Of a DNA stretch of 64,000 nt, positions 8,906-21,266 are shown piece by piece (position 1 is the first letter of the stretch; every line of letters starts with the position of its first letter). The position numbers were made by a program, and so were the translations under genes. The notes under the pieces were generated by a model, which saw only the letters and a program-made list of their open reading frames with translations, searched no databases and had not been told where the DNA came from. The DNA is from Clarkia xantiana subsp. parviflora (Eukaryota > Streptophyta > Magnoliopsida > Myrtales > Onagraceae). Where the stretch lies: contig JAPTYO010000001.1 of the NCBI GenBank assembly GCA_036873135.1, positions 47,727,774 through 47,791,773 of the forward strand. Direction: 5' to 3'.

Positions 8906-11900
8906 ATGAGGAAGCGAGATTTAGCTATTCTCATGCTCTCCGCATTTGCCATTTTCTTCTCTTTACAGGTACCTTCCGTTGAGAAATCTCAGAATTCGTC
9001 CGCGTTTGACTGTTCTCCGAATTGTAATTGTTGATTATTGTCCTATTTCTTTGCACCTGTGGAACCCTACCTGGTAGCATGAAGGCGATTTCTCGTTCAG
9101 AGAGGCGTGGGTTCATTTGTCTGATGAGTACCCGATCAAGTATGAAGCTGAACGTCTGCCCCCTCCCATAGTCGCTGATCTTAACGGGGACGGCCGGAAG
9201 GAAGTTCTTGTAGCCACTCACGATGCCAAAATTCAGGTTTATTTCAACATGTCCACTCTGTTAAAGTCACGATTCGATTCACTGTTGATTAGTGCCATGT
9301 TATAGTTTGAATCTCCTTTACTAAATGTAAGAAAAACTGTGAGGCCAGCGTAGTTAGTTTAAGCTGGCAAGGAATGTGTAAAGATTGATATTGGTGCACA
9401 ACTTTGCAGTTTTATGTAATGTGTACACTAACTAGCATAACTCCATTAAGTGCAATGTAAATTTTATTATCTAAGTGTTTGAAAAGCTGGTGCTGCTTGC
9501 AGGTAGCCCAGAAGCTAGTTATGCTTATCTAAATGCTAACTATAAAATCTATAGGTAATTGGAGAATGGATACTGAAATCTGGCCCTAAGAACAATATGG
9601 AGATTGATGCTTCCTCAAAAGAACTGATGCTTGTTGCTGCAGTTGTTGTATAAACTTGGCGTAGTAACTTAGTGATGGAAGCTGGCATGCACTATTTTTT
9701 TCTGTTGAAGTAGCCAAGACCTGAGTCACCTGACTGTCCATAATAATACCTTAAGTGGACTATAAAATTACAACCACCTTAAAACGCTAAAGTTCACCTG
9801 TTGAAGTGTGAAGTGCTGACAGCTTGGCAGGTTTCTCGATCAAAGTGCAAACTGAATGATTCTTTTCACTTGGAAAAATTGATGAACTATATCACTCTCC
9901 TGTTTATTTGCTTAGTTTTTACTGTATACTTTCTTCTCATCTGTTTCCAGTTTAAGTACGGATTTTTTCTGTGAATTTCTTTGTATTTGGACCAATTATT
10001 ATTCTTTTTTTAATCTATACATTTATTTAATTCTTTATATAACATTTTGTGGTCCTCCAGCTTGATTTCTATTTTTATTTAACGTGTTGTGTTTGTTGCA
10101 CCTAGATACTGGAGCCTCATTCGAGGCGTGTGGATGAGGGCTTCAGCGAAGCACGTGTTCTTGCAGAGGTTTCGTTGTTGCCTGATAAGATCCGTATTGC
10201 ATCTGGTAGGCGCCCTGTGGCCATGGCAACTGGTGTAGTGGATAAAATATTCAGACCTGGACAACCGCAGAAACAAGTCTTAGTTGTGGTAACCTCAGGG
10301 TGGTCTGTTATGTGTTTTGATCACAATTTGAAAAAACTATGGGAGGCTAATTTGCAGGTAAATACCTATTCCTTTCCATATATTACTCCATCCGGTTAAG
10401 GGTGGAAAATTATTGGTATGTGTTCTGGGAACTGATTTATTTGGAAATTGTTTAATTAGGAGGACTTTCCACATAATGCTCACCACAGAGAAATATCAAT
10501 ATCAGTAAGCAATTACACACTCAAGCATGGCGACTCTGGATTGGTGATTGTTGGTGGGAGGATGGAAATTCAGCCTCATGTATGTTAATCTTCCTCTTGA
10601 CATTTCTGTGGGAGGTGTTTATTTGTGATCGGTGAATTTTATAATATATTTGTTTAACGGACTGCAGTCCTAACTTGTTGCGGTAATATGTGAGTTCATT
10701 AATTTATTTTGTTGTAACAGATTCATTTAGATCCCTTCGAGGACTTTGGTACAGCAGAGAAGAATGCAGAGCAGCACAGAAGAAGTGCTACAGAAAAAGA
10801 GGTGACTATTTAATTTATTTAGTAAATCCATCCAAAAAAGTGACTAAAGGGGAATATGTCAAGTAGGTGATTTTCATAACCAGTGATGCGAATTTTCTTG
10901 CACTTTACCGTTAAAGCCACATAAATACTCTCCGCAATTTTTTTTTCTTGAAATGGATCACTGGGATTGGAAATCTCTCATTTCAAATATATATGCTCAC
11001 CATGACTATATGTGCGGCCTGCCGAGTGGAGCTTCCCTTCATTCATATATTTTAATTTGCATCAAGTAAAAGTAAGAATCTAATGCTGTAACTATATTCT
11101 TTAGGGTTCTGAAAAATCAGCAACCCTGGATTTACGGCACTTTGCTTTTTATGCATTTGCTGGCCGATCTGGTGTATTGCGCTGGAATAGGAAGAATGAG
11201 GTCAGTCTTCATTTGTTATATGATTTTCTGTATTATTGCTGTTTATTTAAAATGTTAAGGTTAATATGCATTAATAAGGTACCTAGAAGGTGCAAAATTT
11301 ACAAAAAAGAGGAAAGGTACAAAAGATACACAGTAAGATGTCATGGACACAGCAAAAGATCTTTAGTGTCAATGAACACATGTAAACCCCAATACTTACT
11401 CCGCTATACCAAAGTGGCCTTTTTTTGTGGGGGTGTCATCCTGGGACTCAATACCGTTGAAAGCTCTTTTGTTCCTCTAGTTCCGAAATCCGAACAAACC
11501 AAAATATTGAAGGGGGATCATCATGAGGAGCTTGCTTCTTTGTTTTCCTGCTCGTAATAATTGTATAGAAACTGCTTTGGCAATTAGCAACAGTAATAGG
11601 AGCCTCTTTCTATCTTGGATTGAACTGTTTGCATTTGCATCTTTCAGTTTTGTTAGTATAAGTATGGTTTATTATCAATGATAACTTACACTATTTGTGG
11701 ATCACTCATTTACTTTAAAATATGTGTATTCTGCTAACTGCTGCTTAATATTTTAAACAGATTCCTTTTAATTCAGTCAAAACAATATGTTCCCTTACTT
11801 TCAGAGAAAAGTTTATCTGATGACAGACAGAAAAAACGACGATTCATTAAAGGAAATAACTTGATTGTCATTAGAAGATGGACTTTTTTCCAAACCCCAT

Positions 11901-14900
11901 AGCATATTTGCAAGATGATCTATTTCTTGTTCTTTTTTTATTTTTTTAAATCATTGTACTTGATTCTAGTTCTTTTTTTTTTTTGGTGGTTAGGACATTG
12001 AGGAACATTCTTCGGATCCTTCCCAGTTGATACCTCAGCATAATTACAAGATGGATGTTCATTCACTCAATAGACGTCAACCTGGAGAGGTAATCTTTGA
12101 ATCTTCAGTATTTTATACAAATTGCTATACCAATAGATTCATGTATACTGTTGTATGCCATTGCTCAGTTTGAAGAACTGAGGTTCTTGTATAAGTACTG
12201 GCAAATCAAATGAGTTAATTAAGTTATAATTTATTTGCTTGGTGCAGTGCCAAAGTTGACAGGGTAGTATATGAGTTCCAGTAATCTGGTGACCAAGTTA
12301 AATTTTTATTTAGTTGATAAAGTCCAGTTTTCACTTTAACATGTTCCATAGAACCAGGAGGAGCTAGTGATATAGGAGAAGATTAATCGTTTTAAGGCCA
12401 TTCTTTTTCAAATGTTCTCTGCGTGTTTCTCTATCCTTGGGTATAGTTCTCAGTGTTTTCATCTCTTACACACAGTCAATATGGAAATGTATGAGCAAAC
12501 CGTTCTTTGTTCAAGGATGTCAATATTTCCTGCTCTAGCCTCTCTGGGCTTAGTATGATCGGAAAAAAAATTCAGTTGGTGTTATTGCTACCTTTATGTC
12601 GAATAACACTGATGTTATCTTTCCATATGGCATGTTAGAGTTAACTAGTTCTCCCTGATGTTTATTGAAATGGAAAATTTGGTGGTATATGGTGAATGAT
12701 AAGTCTCCATTCTGTTGTAGTTTGAATGTAGGGAATTCAGAGAATCAGTACTTGGAGTTATGCCTCATCACTGGGTATGAATTCAAAACCTACACTTTTC
12801 TCTGGTACAATCTCAGTTGCTTATTCGAGTATCTGTTTATTAGGATAGGAGAGAGGATACGATGTTAAAGCTGGCACACTTCAGAAAGCATAAAAGAAAA
12901 CAATCTAAGAAAGTTTCAGGAAAATCTACTAATTTCTATATGCACAAGCCTGAAGAAAACCACCCTCCAGGAAAAGACTCTTCTAAGAAAATCTCCAAAC
13001 TCTTAGCGAAGGCTGCAGATTATGCTGGCTCTGCAAAATCTAAGAAGGTAAGTTTAGCAAATATTTACTTTGTTACTTGATATAATTACAGAGAATACAA
13101 TTTATTTATTATTATTTAATAAATAGTAAATAATTCAGGGGTTGCAGCAGATGTGGGACTGATATCATCTATTGGCCATTCATTAACTCATGTGTGAATC
13201 AGTATACTGTATGCATGTTTACATGAATCATTAATGTCCAATTCTCTTGCACTATGCCAAATCTAGACCAACTTTTTGTAAGCAAGTCATCGTGCATATA
13301 TTATTGTAGAAGCATGTCGACGTTAATTATTACCCCGTCTTGTTGAGGGTGAAGCAGGTGATGTTTCTAATGTCTGTAACATGTAAGAATCTGACTAGAG
13401 ACCAACATTTCTCAGTGTTAGCTAGCCCACGAATGTATATGTCCATGCTATATTTTAGCTTGTGTACTTGCAAGCAGGCTGCATGCAAGGTGCATTCGCC
13501 CAAACACTAGAGTCATTTGTTTCTATTTTCTAATGTCTGTAACATGTAAGAATCTGAAGACCACCATTTCTCAGTTTTAGCTAGTCCATGAATATATGTC
13601 CATCCTATATTTTAGCTTGTGTACTTGCAAGCAGGCTACATGCAAGGTGCATTCGCCCAAACTCTAGAGTTCATTTGTGCTATGCCTTCATTAATCACCA
13701 TAATGTTATTGACAGATTCTTCTTACACATACTGAATGATGATCAAATTGCACGTTCACATCTTCATGGTACTTGCCCATTTCTTTTGTTGCTGCAGCCA
13801 TCCCCCTATATCCCTACTATTACGAACTACACAAATCTGTGGTGGGTTCGCCCAAACTCTAGAGTTCATTTGTGCTATGCCTTCATTAATCACCATAATG
13901 TTATTGACAGATTCTTCTTACACATACTGAATGATGATCAAATTGCACGTTCACATCTTCATGGTACTTGCCCATTTCTTTTGTTGCTGCAGCCATCCCC
14001 CTATATCCCTACTATTACGAACTACACAAATCTGTGGTGGGTTCCTAATGTTGTTGTGGCTCATCAAAAAGAAGGAATAGAGGCTCTTCATTTGGCCACT
14101 GGCCGGACCATTTGCAAGGTGATTGTTATTTTTACACTGCTGCAAAAAGTTTATTTTAGAAGAATATTGACCTGAAAAAGCTGGAAGAGAATGAGTTTTT
14201 TTTCTTGAATAATGGAGAAAGAATAATGTTTTCATTCATTAGTTTTTTTCTGAAGAGTTCACCTTTTTGTTGGATTTATAGTTATTTACTACTGCAATTT
14301 GCATTTTGCGGCGGAACTAGTTTTTGTTCTGATATTAATGTTGATTATTTTTATCCTTCTAGCTTCATCTGAGAGAAGGTGGCCTTCATGCTGATATTAA
14401 TGGGGATGGGGTCCTTGATCATGTTCAGGTGAACCTCTCTTATCAGCATATCCTTTAGTACTTGTCTGCCTGAATTAGTTAAATTTGTCATTCTATAATT
14501 GTAGATGCATAATTGCATATTCATGCTTATGCTTTTGTAATCTTCTTAATTTAATTTGTTAATAAGACATTTTTCTATGTGCTTCTTTCTCACATAGGAT
14601 TTCCACATTAACTATTCCTTTCCCTATCTCGCACCCTTCTCGCCTTTCTTTACGTTTACCGTGCCTATATTACCAGTTTACAGCTCAACTAGGCTGTGCT
14701 GCTTTCTAATGCAATGCTTGGACCCACTAGACCTTAAGTAGGAACCACCTAGTCATCTGGATTCATATTTTTCGATGACCAATTTTCTATAATGTCAGGC
14801 TGTCGGTGGAAATGGAGCTGAGCAGACCGTTGTTAGTGGATCGATGGAAGTTCTTAAACCCTGTTGGGCAGTAGCGACATCGGGTGTGCCCATAAGAGAA

Positions 14901-16083
14901 CAACTTTTTAATGTTTCGATCTGTCGCCATTCACACTTTAACCTGTTCCAGCATGGAGACTTCTCAAGAAATTTTGGGCATACCTCAGACATAGCAGCAT
15001 CCTTGGAAGTGGCGACACCCATTCTTGTGCCAAGACATGATGATGGTCATAGGCACCGCAAGGGAAGCTTTGGCGATGTTGTCTTCTTGACGAACCGTGG
15101 CGAGGTAATGCTATTTACATGTTGAATTTTAAACTATTAAGGCAATGCTCCAAGCCAATTAGGCCCACCGCTGCCTCGGTATTTGTAGGGGCACCAGAAA
15201 CCGATTCGTCTCCCACTTTTTTGTTTCTATAGGAGAATGTGTGAGGCCCTAAGGGAATAGATGATACATTTCTAGGCCTCCTGATGGCCATGATAGCAGC
15301 CAAGAAGTTTCCACAATAGGACATAGGTTTTTGGTTAGGCTGAGTGTTCTGAGCCACGCCAATCCCGATTGCCAAGTGTTTGGTTTTAGATTTAGGGGTC
15401 GTCTCATTTTTTTAGGACTAAAAGAATCGCCCAACAAATGACCGCTCTTAGATTGATGCAGTGTAAACTCCCAGCTTGGCTAACATCAGTTTGTGTTTTT
15501 GTGATTGCTTATGAGTGTTAAAAAATTTACGCTCTATGACCGACAGTACCTTTTTTTTTTTTTTTTTTTTTTTCCTCATGATAATAAACTTTTGTATCTG
15601 CTCCAGGTCTCATGTTACAGACCAGGCACACATGGACATGATGCCATCTGGCAGTGGCAACACTTGACAGGTGCCACGTGGATGAATCTCCCATCCTTAG
15701 CAGGAGCTACCGGGGAAGGCGGCACTGTGGTACCCACACTGAAGACAATCTCCCTGAGGACGCACGACACTCAGGACTTCATACTTGCAGCAGGAGAGCA
15801 GGAGGCGGTGGTATTATCTACAGGAGGGAGCATCTTAACAACGATAGATCTTCCTGCTCCACCAACCCACGCCATCATTTCCGAGGACTTCTCAGGCGAT
15901 GGATTGACAGATCTCATCCTCGTCACCTCCAATGGCGTATATGGATATGTTCAGACAAGGCAGCCTGGTGCTCTCTTCTTCAGCACGCTCGTAGGTTGCC
16001 TCATTGTCGTGATGGGAGTCATATTCGTCACCCAACATTTGAATTCGATCAAGGGAAAGCCTCGAGCTTCCCCAGGAATCTAA
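8906..16083 (+). CDS. NERD1: FG-GAP repeat membrane protein, NERD1-like; 13 exons, 699 aa
   Basis: Exons by GT-AG sites and open frame: 8906-8968, 9078-9236, 10106-10357, 10460-10579, 10721-10801, 11105-11200, 11994-12089, 12721-12774, 12844-13047, 13993-14118, 14363-14428, 14799-15104, 15607-16083. Every exon is a multiple of three, so all introns are phase 0. The sum is 699 codons, close to the Arabidopsis FG-GAP protein At3g51050 (NERD1, about 698 aa, from memory). The N terminus (MRKRDLAILMLSAFAIFFSL) is a signal peptide. FG-GAP/Ca-binding type loops are DLNGDG (55-60), DINGDG (428-433) and DFSGDG (635-640). One membrane segment lies at about 663-684, followed by a short basic tail, giving a type I protein of the secretory pathway. 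NERD1 is described as a conserved Golgi-associated protein that interacts genetically with the exocyst in root and cell growth. Exon 10 has a duplicated acceptor upstream (see 13652-14041). The assignment to the family is firm; the exact orthologue is likely. Confidence 0.9.
13366..13680 (+). repeat. Older, diverged tandem duplication in intron 9
   Basis: The segment starting CTAATGTCTGTAACATGTAA at 13367 recurs at 13530, and both copies run through GCTTGTGTACTTGCAAGCAG to CATTCGCCCAAAC. The copies differ by several small indels and substitutions, so this event is older than the exact 195-bp duplication beside it. Confidence 0.85.
13652..14041 (+). repeat. Exact 195-bp tandem duplication spanning intron 9 acceptor and exon 10 start
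   Basis: Copy 1 is 13652-13846 and copy 2 is 13847-14041; I see no differences between them. Each holds the intron 3' end with the acceptor TTGTTGCTGCAG and the first codons of exon 10 (PSPYIPTITNYTNLWWV). The gene therefore has two identical acceptors, with exon starts at 13798 and 13993. Because 195 is divisible by 3 and the stretch has no stop in that frame, use of the upstream acceptor would add 65 in-frame codons. Confidence 0.96.
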
Positions 16084-17162
16084 GTAGAGGATGAGGATCG
16101 AGTTAGCAGAGGTGAGATTTTCTTTCACGGTTCTGAAATATAGTTTGACAGGGTTTATCATTGTGTAATGTTATAGAGAAAATTGGAGGGGTCGTGTGAT
16201 TTTGTGTTTAAATCTTCACTGACTGATATAGGAAAATGTTTTGAATTATAAAAGCGATGTTAGGAAAATGTTTTGAGTTATAAATGAGTTTAAGTTCTTT
16301 TAGTGCTAGATGTTTGATCAAAGTTGGCTTTTTGGTGCAACATTTTTTATTGTAGACTAGTGTCATACGTTTGTGTTTTGTACTTTTGGTACATTCGTGA
16401 CTTTGCGTTAATTTGACATGTTAAGTGGCACATGTATGTCACGTGAGTTGCTCAATATTTTTGATTTTGTTCATTTTAGTCCTCTAATATATTCTTAACT
16501 TTTATTGTGTAAGTTAGTAGTAAAGCTTTCAAATCGAACCACTTGAGTCGGTGGACCTACCTCTCACCTAGTCAGAGCTAAGTCCAATTGGACTAGGGGG
16601 GCAATTTGCACGGGGTAACAACTAAGTTTTGATTGACTCCTAGCTTTCAGTTATGCTGACTCCTAAGTTTCAGTTATACATTATAGAGTCTGAGATTCAT
16701 ATTCATTAGGGTTTTGATTGAATCTGAACTAGATTGTGGACCTCGCAGTTCTTTGTTCTGGATTCGATCTGACCCAGAGATTGATTGACGGGTGCTCTTT
16801 CAGGTGTTTTGGTTTAAACTGAAACTCAAAACAAAGTGTAACACCTAAAATCATTTTACCACTCGCAGAGGACTTGCCCGTAAAACTTAAAATACATGGT
16901 CCTAATAAAAACCCACAACCAGGGGTTGTTGGTCTTGTCAAGTTTCCAAAAGGGGTCCATCCTCTCTGAAGTTACTAATTTGAACAAGACCGTGGATAAT
17001 GTCAACAATGGACCAGTACTTTATATAACAAGTTGTGAGGAAATACCAGATTAGATATATATATATATATACCTCCCATACCTTGGGGGTAAAGTAGACA
17101 GCTTTCCCTTCTCTTTATCACCTTTACCAACAGACTACTAGTTCTACTTCTATATCACTAAT
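16084..17162. other. 3' flank and intergenic DNA
   Basis: After the NERD1-like stop codon comes AT-rich sequence with several AATAAA-like stretches and likely 3' UTR to about 16250. From 16500 to 17000 there is no recognisable coding region. A short TA run lies at 17056-17072. Confidence 0.4.
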
Positions 17163-17448
17163 TTTTTTTTTTCTAAATAGCCCTTTACAGTAAACTAAAA
17201 ACAATTAAACCCTCCTTAAAAACCTATTATAAATTTGCCCATTTTTGCTGCTGAGAGGAGTAAAAATGTACTGCACTAAACCACCAGTTCGTAGTAAATC
17301 GGTGGTTTATAAGTTTTCCTTTCAGTCAGAACCGAAAGTGAAGTGCATTTCCAATCCTCTCAGCAGCGGAAATGGACAAATTTATAATAAATTTTTAGAG
17401 GAGGGTTTATTTGTTTTTAGTTTACTGTAAATGGGCTATTTGAAAAAT
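17163..17448. mobile_element. Hairpin MITE with about 90-bp terminal inverted repeats
   Basis: The left arm (TTTTTCTAAATAGCCC..., through TTACAGTAAACTAAAAACAA, to GCTGCTGAGAGG) is the near reverse complement of the right arm (CCTCTCAGCAGCGG ... TTTAGTTTACTGTAAATGGG, CTATTTGAAAAA). The loop has its own inverted repeat around ACCACCAGT/ATCGGTGGT. It has no coding capacity. I could not fix a target duplication because the left end is a T run. Confidence 0.65.
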
Positions 17449-20400
17449 TAAACAGAAGAGAATTAGTAACTAAGATATTCATAGCGAGCATATCTAAATG
17501 AATGAAATAGTAATTTTTAAGGGAGGGTAAAAAAATGTATATTATTTATGGATAAAATTTAAATATTATTCAAAACATTATTTGCTTGAATCTTAATTCA
17601 TAATTCTCATCTATTATTGCAGACAAACATATCATAAAAGTGAAAGTATGAACTAATTTAGTCTTAAATAATTATATGACACATGTTGCAAGGCTAGCTA
17701 CCTCATAACCTAAGGGGTGTTCGCGTTTGGTTTGATATTATGTGGACGATATTTGTACAAACTAAATAAATCTTAAGACATTTATTATGGAAATTAACTT
17801 ATAAAATTTATACAAAAGGTTTCAACTAATAGTATTTTAATATCAATGAAAATTTAGCTATAATATTTTTTAAAATTTGGCTTTTCATAGTTCGGTCACA
17901 TTAAACATAAAATATCGTTTAGGGGTAAACTAGTTTTTCTCAAAATGAATATAAGTTAATCTCATCATATTAAGATACACTATATTAATTATATAATAAA
18001 ATAATGCCATATTATAAAACATATCAAGTACCGTAATCTAATATTACACTTCATATTATAACACTAAAAAACATCACAATCTAATATTATATTACTTAGC
18101 TCACATTATTTATAATTACATTTTAAATATTCTCACATTACATAATTCATCCAACAAAAGTCCCTTAATTGCATGATAATCCAAATTCCATTGTACGTAA
18201 TGAGGTTAAAGTGAACAAGTTATAGCAATAGATACATGGATCCTTTAGAAGTATCCTTTACTAATAATAAAATAGCATGTCAATAATTTTTGTTTTTACA
18301 CTGTGTTATCATTTCATAAATATGTTATTATTAATTAATTTGCAGGGATACGATATTTATTACACATAATCATTATCTATATATATATCCGCTGGAGTTG
18401 TGTGACACTGTGACTAGATTGGGCAACTCGATCCCATACAAACGAGAAGTACTGTGAGAACGTACTGAAATCTTCACGAGATTATATATATTTTTATTTA
18501 TATAATATATAATAGAAAGAAAGCTTAAAAAAACTGGTGCATATGCTAGCTATAGCTGCTACATTCATTCATTGCCATTGCCATTGATTGCATTAAATAA
18601 TAACCAAACCAAACAACAGCTAGGCTAGCCCTAGCTAGCTGCACTAATTGTAGGATATCCCTAACTAGTCCTATATAAATGAATTCTACATTATGATCGA
18701 CTGTACATCGATCCTATAAGAAACATATATACATTTATTGTGAGTGCTAGAGAAGAAGAGAAAAGCTCAATGGGGCAAAACAAACGGTGCAAATTGAAGC
18801 CTAAGGGAGGCAAAACTGAAAATTATTAAATTTATATATATATATATATATATCTGATAATTAGAAAAAGTTCAGTGGGAGCAGCTGTCCTCACTTGTTG
18901 TTTGGTACATCCGTGTCTGCTTGACTGTAAGAGTAGTAAAATGTTGATCATAAAGAATTTTCAATTCTCAAGACTCGAATTCGAAAACTCGGACTAATAA
19001 AGAAAGGTTTGAACCGCTACACCATCTTTAAGATGATTAATAAGTTGAATAAAATTGATCATAGTGTCTTGGATTACAAATGAAAGTTATTCAAAATATT
19101 TATGGAGACATTATCTTTCTTTCTATATATATATCGAAGTGTTCAAAAGGAAATTAAAGTAATAAATTAATAATAATAATAAGCTCTGGCAAGATTAAGC
19201 TAGCTAGCTAGGGCATGGTACGTACTGAAAAATGTAGGTAGGTCCGTGTGTATATGGCATGGACCACCCACTCACCCCCACAAAGACACAGGGTAAGGAA
19301 GGGAATGGCCACAGGAGAGAATTATTTGGGCCCGTTATTCGGTACTGTTAAGTTGTGCATCAGTTAAAAAAGAAGATGGGACACCAACCCAGCTCAAACG
19401 TCTTTACCTCACCCTACACACCTACCTACCCCTTCCCATGCCCTAAAAATCTCTCTCTCTTCAGTGACATCAATAACCCTAGCTAGTTATCTACATAATA
19501 ATTATTAATTATAAATATATATGGCATAGCTATATATCTATATGTATGTATACCCTATCCTAGCTAATTAGCTAAGGTAGCCTTGTTTTTATTATCGGCC
19601 GGGACCTTCCCTATATATATATATATACAAAGAAAGATATACGTACATATATTATTTTCTTCCGCACAATACTATCCTCTCATTTCTATCTTTCTCAACT
19701 CTCTGGGCGGCCCTCCTTAAGAATTAAGATTATGTCAAGTACCTGGCTGGCTCCGAATCAATAATGTGATCCAAATTGTTAGTTAAGCATTTGCACTAGT
19801 GCTCCGGCGATCGATCATCGGAGTCTTCACCATATTTCAGGTATCCTCTCTCTCTACCATTCTCTCTCTACCATTCTGTGAAGTTTTGTTGTAGTCTTCT
19901 GCTTTAAACTTTGATTAGCGCGAAATGATTATATATATATATATATGTTGAGCATGAGCTGTGATATATGTTTATATTTAGATAGTATTACAAATTTGGA
20001 AATTTGCAGGGATCAGTAACCTTTACTTTTTACTTCTAAATTCAGTAAAGTTTCCGACGTCATTCTAACCTTCACTAAATTCTTCTCAACAAAATAGGAC
20101 ATGATCTAGTTTGATACCAACCAATCGATTGATTAAGGAGTATAGATCAGATTGATTAAAATGATGATTAGGTGAAGAAAGAATGGACCCTACCTTTTTT
20201 TTATGTTCATAAAAACCCTAATACCCTCTAATTATAAGGTACTCTCTTAACTGTTACTATTCAATTATACTTACTAAATTAGTCATTGTACCGGTTTTGG
20301 GTGTTTGTGCTGTTCTATGCTGATTTTCTCTCGGTTGCTTCTTCTTTCATCGTACTGTGTTGAAGATAATTGTGACATCTACCATGATTTCAGTTCCACA

Positions 20401-20558
20401 ACAATTGGTGTGTGGGTTCTGAGCATTATATATGCAATGTGGTACTTACTTCATTCACTAGCATGAAAAATTAATTACATTGAGCATAGCTCGGCTCATT
20501 ATGAAATTTTCCATTCTTGCGGTCGAGGCCGGCATAAAACTACAAAAATCATATATTT
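17449..20558. other. AT-rich intergenic DNA, no gene found
   Basis: Long AT-rich tract with TA dinucleotide runs near 18834-18853 and 19612-19627 and many GCTAGCTAG-like motifs. I see no supported coding frame. Only a promoter/leader-like segment near 19600-19850 stands out (separate entry). Confidence 0.5.
19605..19852 (+). promoter_or_regulatory. Possible promoter and 5' leader exon without a gene
   Basis: CCCTATATATATATATATAC (TATA-like) is followed by a less AT-rich, CT-rich leader-like segment. It ends at CATATTTCAG followed by GTATCC (19848 onward), a plausible splice donor context. CTCCGGCGATCGATCATCGGAG is a small inverted repeat inside. No coding exon could be found before the TRIM element at 20559. 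Could be a non-coding RNA gene or chance. Confidence 0.2.
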
Positions 20559-21266
20559 TGTTTAGTGCATATGTGAGTAAATTGTATCACATCAGTTAGT
20601 TTGTAGAGTTAGAACACTATATAAGCTTAATGCGTTACTCCTACTATCACCAATTGGTTTTAGTAAGGAACATCAGTGAGCTTATGTAATTGGCATGGAC
20701 GCGCTCCTCAAATTTAATCTCCCAACAATCGGTATCAGAGCCAATGGCTCGGTCCGAGAAGTTTGGGAGGGCACAAAGTGGTGAGTCTCGGTAAGGGCAG
20801 TGACACGCAGTACATGCAGGTTCGAGTTTGTGCTTTGACTCGGGGCATGGCGTTGCCTTTTAAGGGGCTGGTTTGAAAACTTCACAATTTAGTGTCTGAC
20901 TTCCGATTAAGGGGAGCTACGATGTGGGTAGACTTCCGGTTAATGGGGATCTACGATGAACTCATATGTAAGGGGGATATTGTTAAATGTACATGTGAGT
21001 GAATTGTACCACATCGGTTAGTTTGAAGAATTGGAACACTATATAAGCTTAATGGGCTATTCCCACTATCACCAATTGATTTTAGTAAGGAATCTTATTA
21101 GGCTTATGTTGTAGACCTGGGTTCGCTCCCAGTTCTAATCCCCAACATCTGGTATCAGAGTTTGTGGCTCAGTCCGGGAAGTCTAGAAGGGTACTAAGTG
21201 GTGAGTCCCGGTTAGGCGGCGACACATGGTATATGCACGTTCGAGTTTGTGCATTGACTAGGGGAT
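20559..21266 (+). mobile_element. TRIM element: LTR, internal, LTR, plus part of a second internal region
   Basis: LTR copies lie at 20559-20727 and 20981-21147. They share GTGAGT(A/G)AATTGTA, CACTATATAAGCTTAATG, TATCACCAATTG and an end CCCAACA. After each LTR comes a primer-site-like motif. CGGTATCAGAG (20730-20740) has one mismatch and TGGTATCAGAG (21150-21160) is perfect to the complement of initiator tRNA-Met. The 250-bp internal region has no gene and ends in AGGGGGATAT (20971-20980), a polypurine tract just before the second LTR. After the second LTR the internal region restarts (GTGGTGAGTCCCGGTTAGG) and stops near 21266. This is the structure of a miniature non-autonomous LTR element caught in a tandem, recombined form. 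Confidence 0.85.

Noticed and set aside
11177..11557. A 126-codon frame overlapping the intron after exon 6 of the NERD1-like gene
   Set aside because: It begins in the exon and runs on into the intron past a good GT donor; the continuation is not similar to the protein family.
18970..19030. Possible tRNA-like sequence (GGTTTGAACCGCTACACC)
   Set aside because: Only a B-box-like piece is present; no cloverleaf can be drawn.
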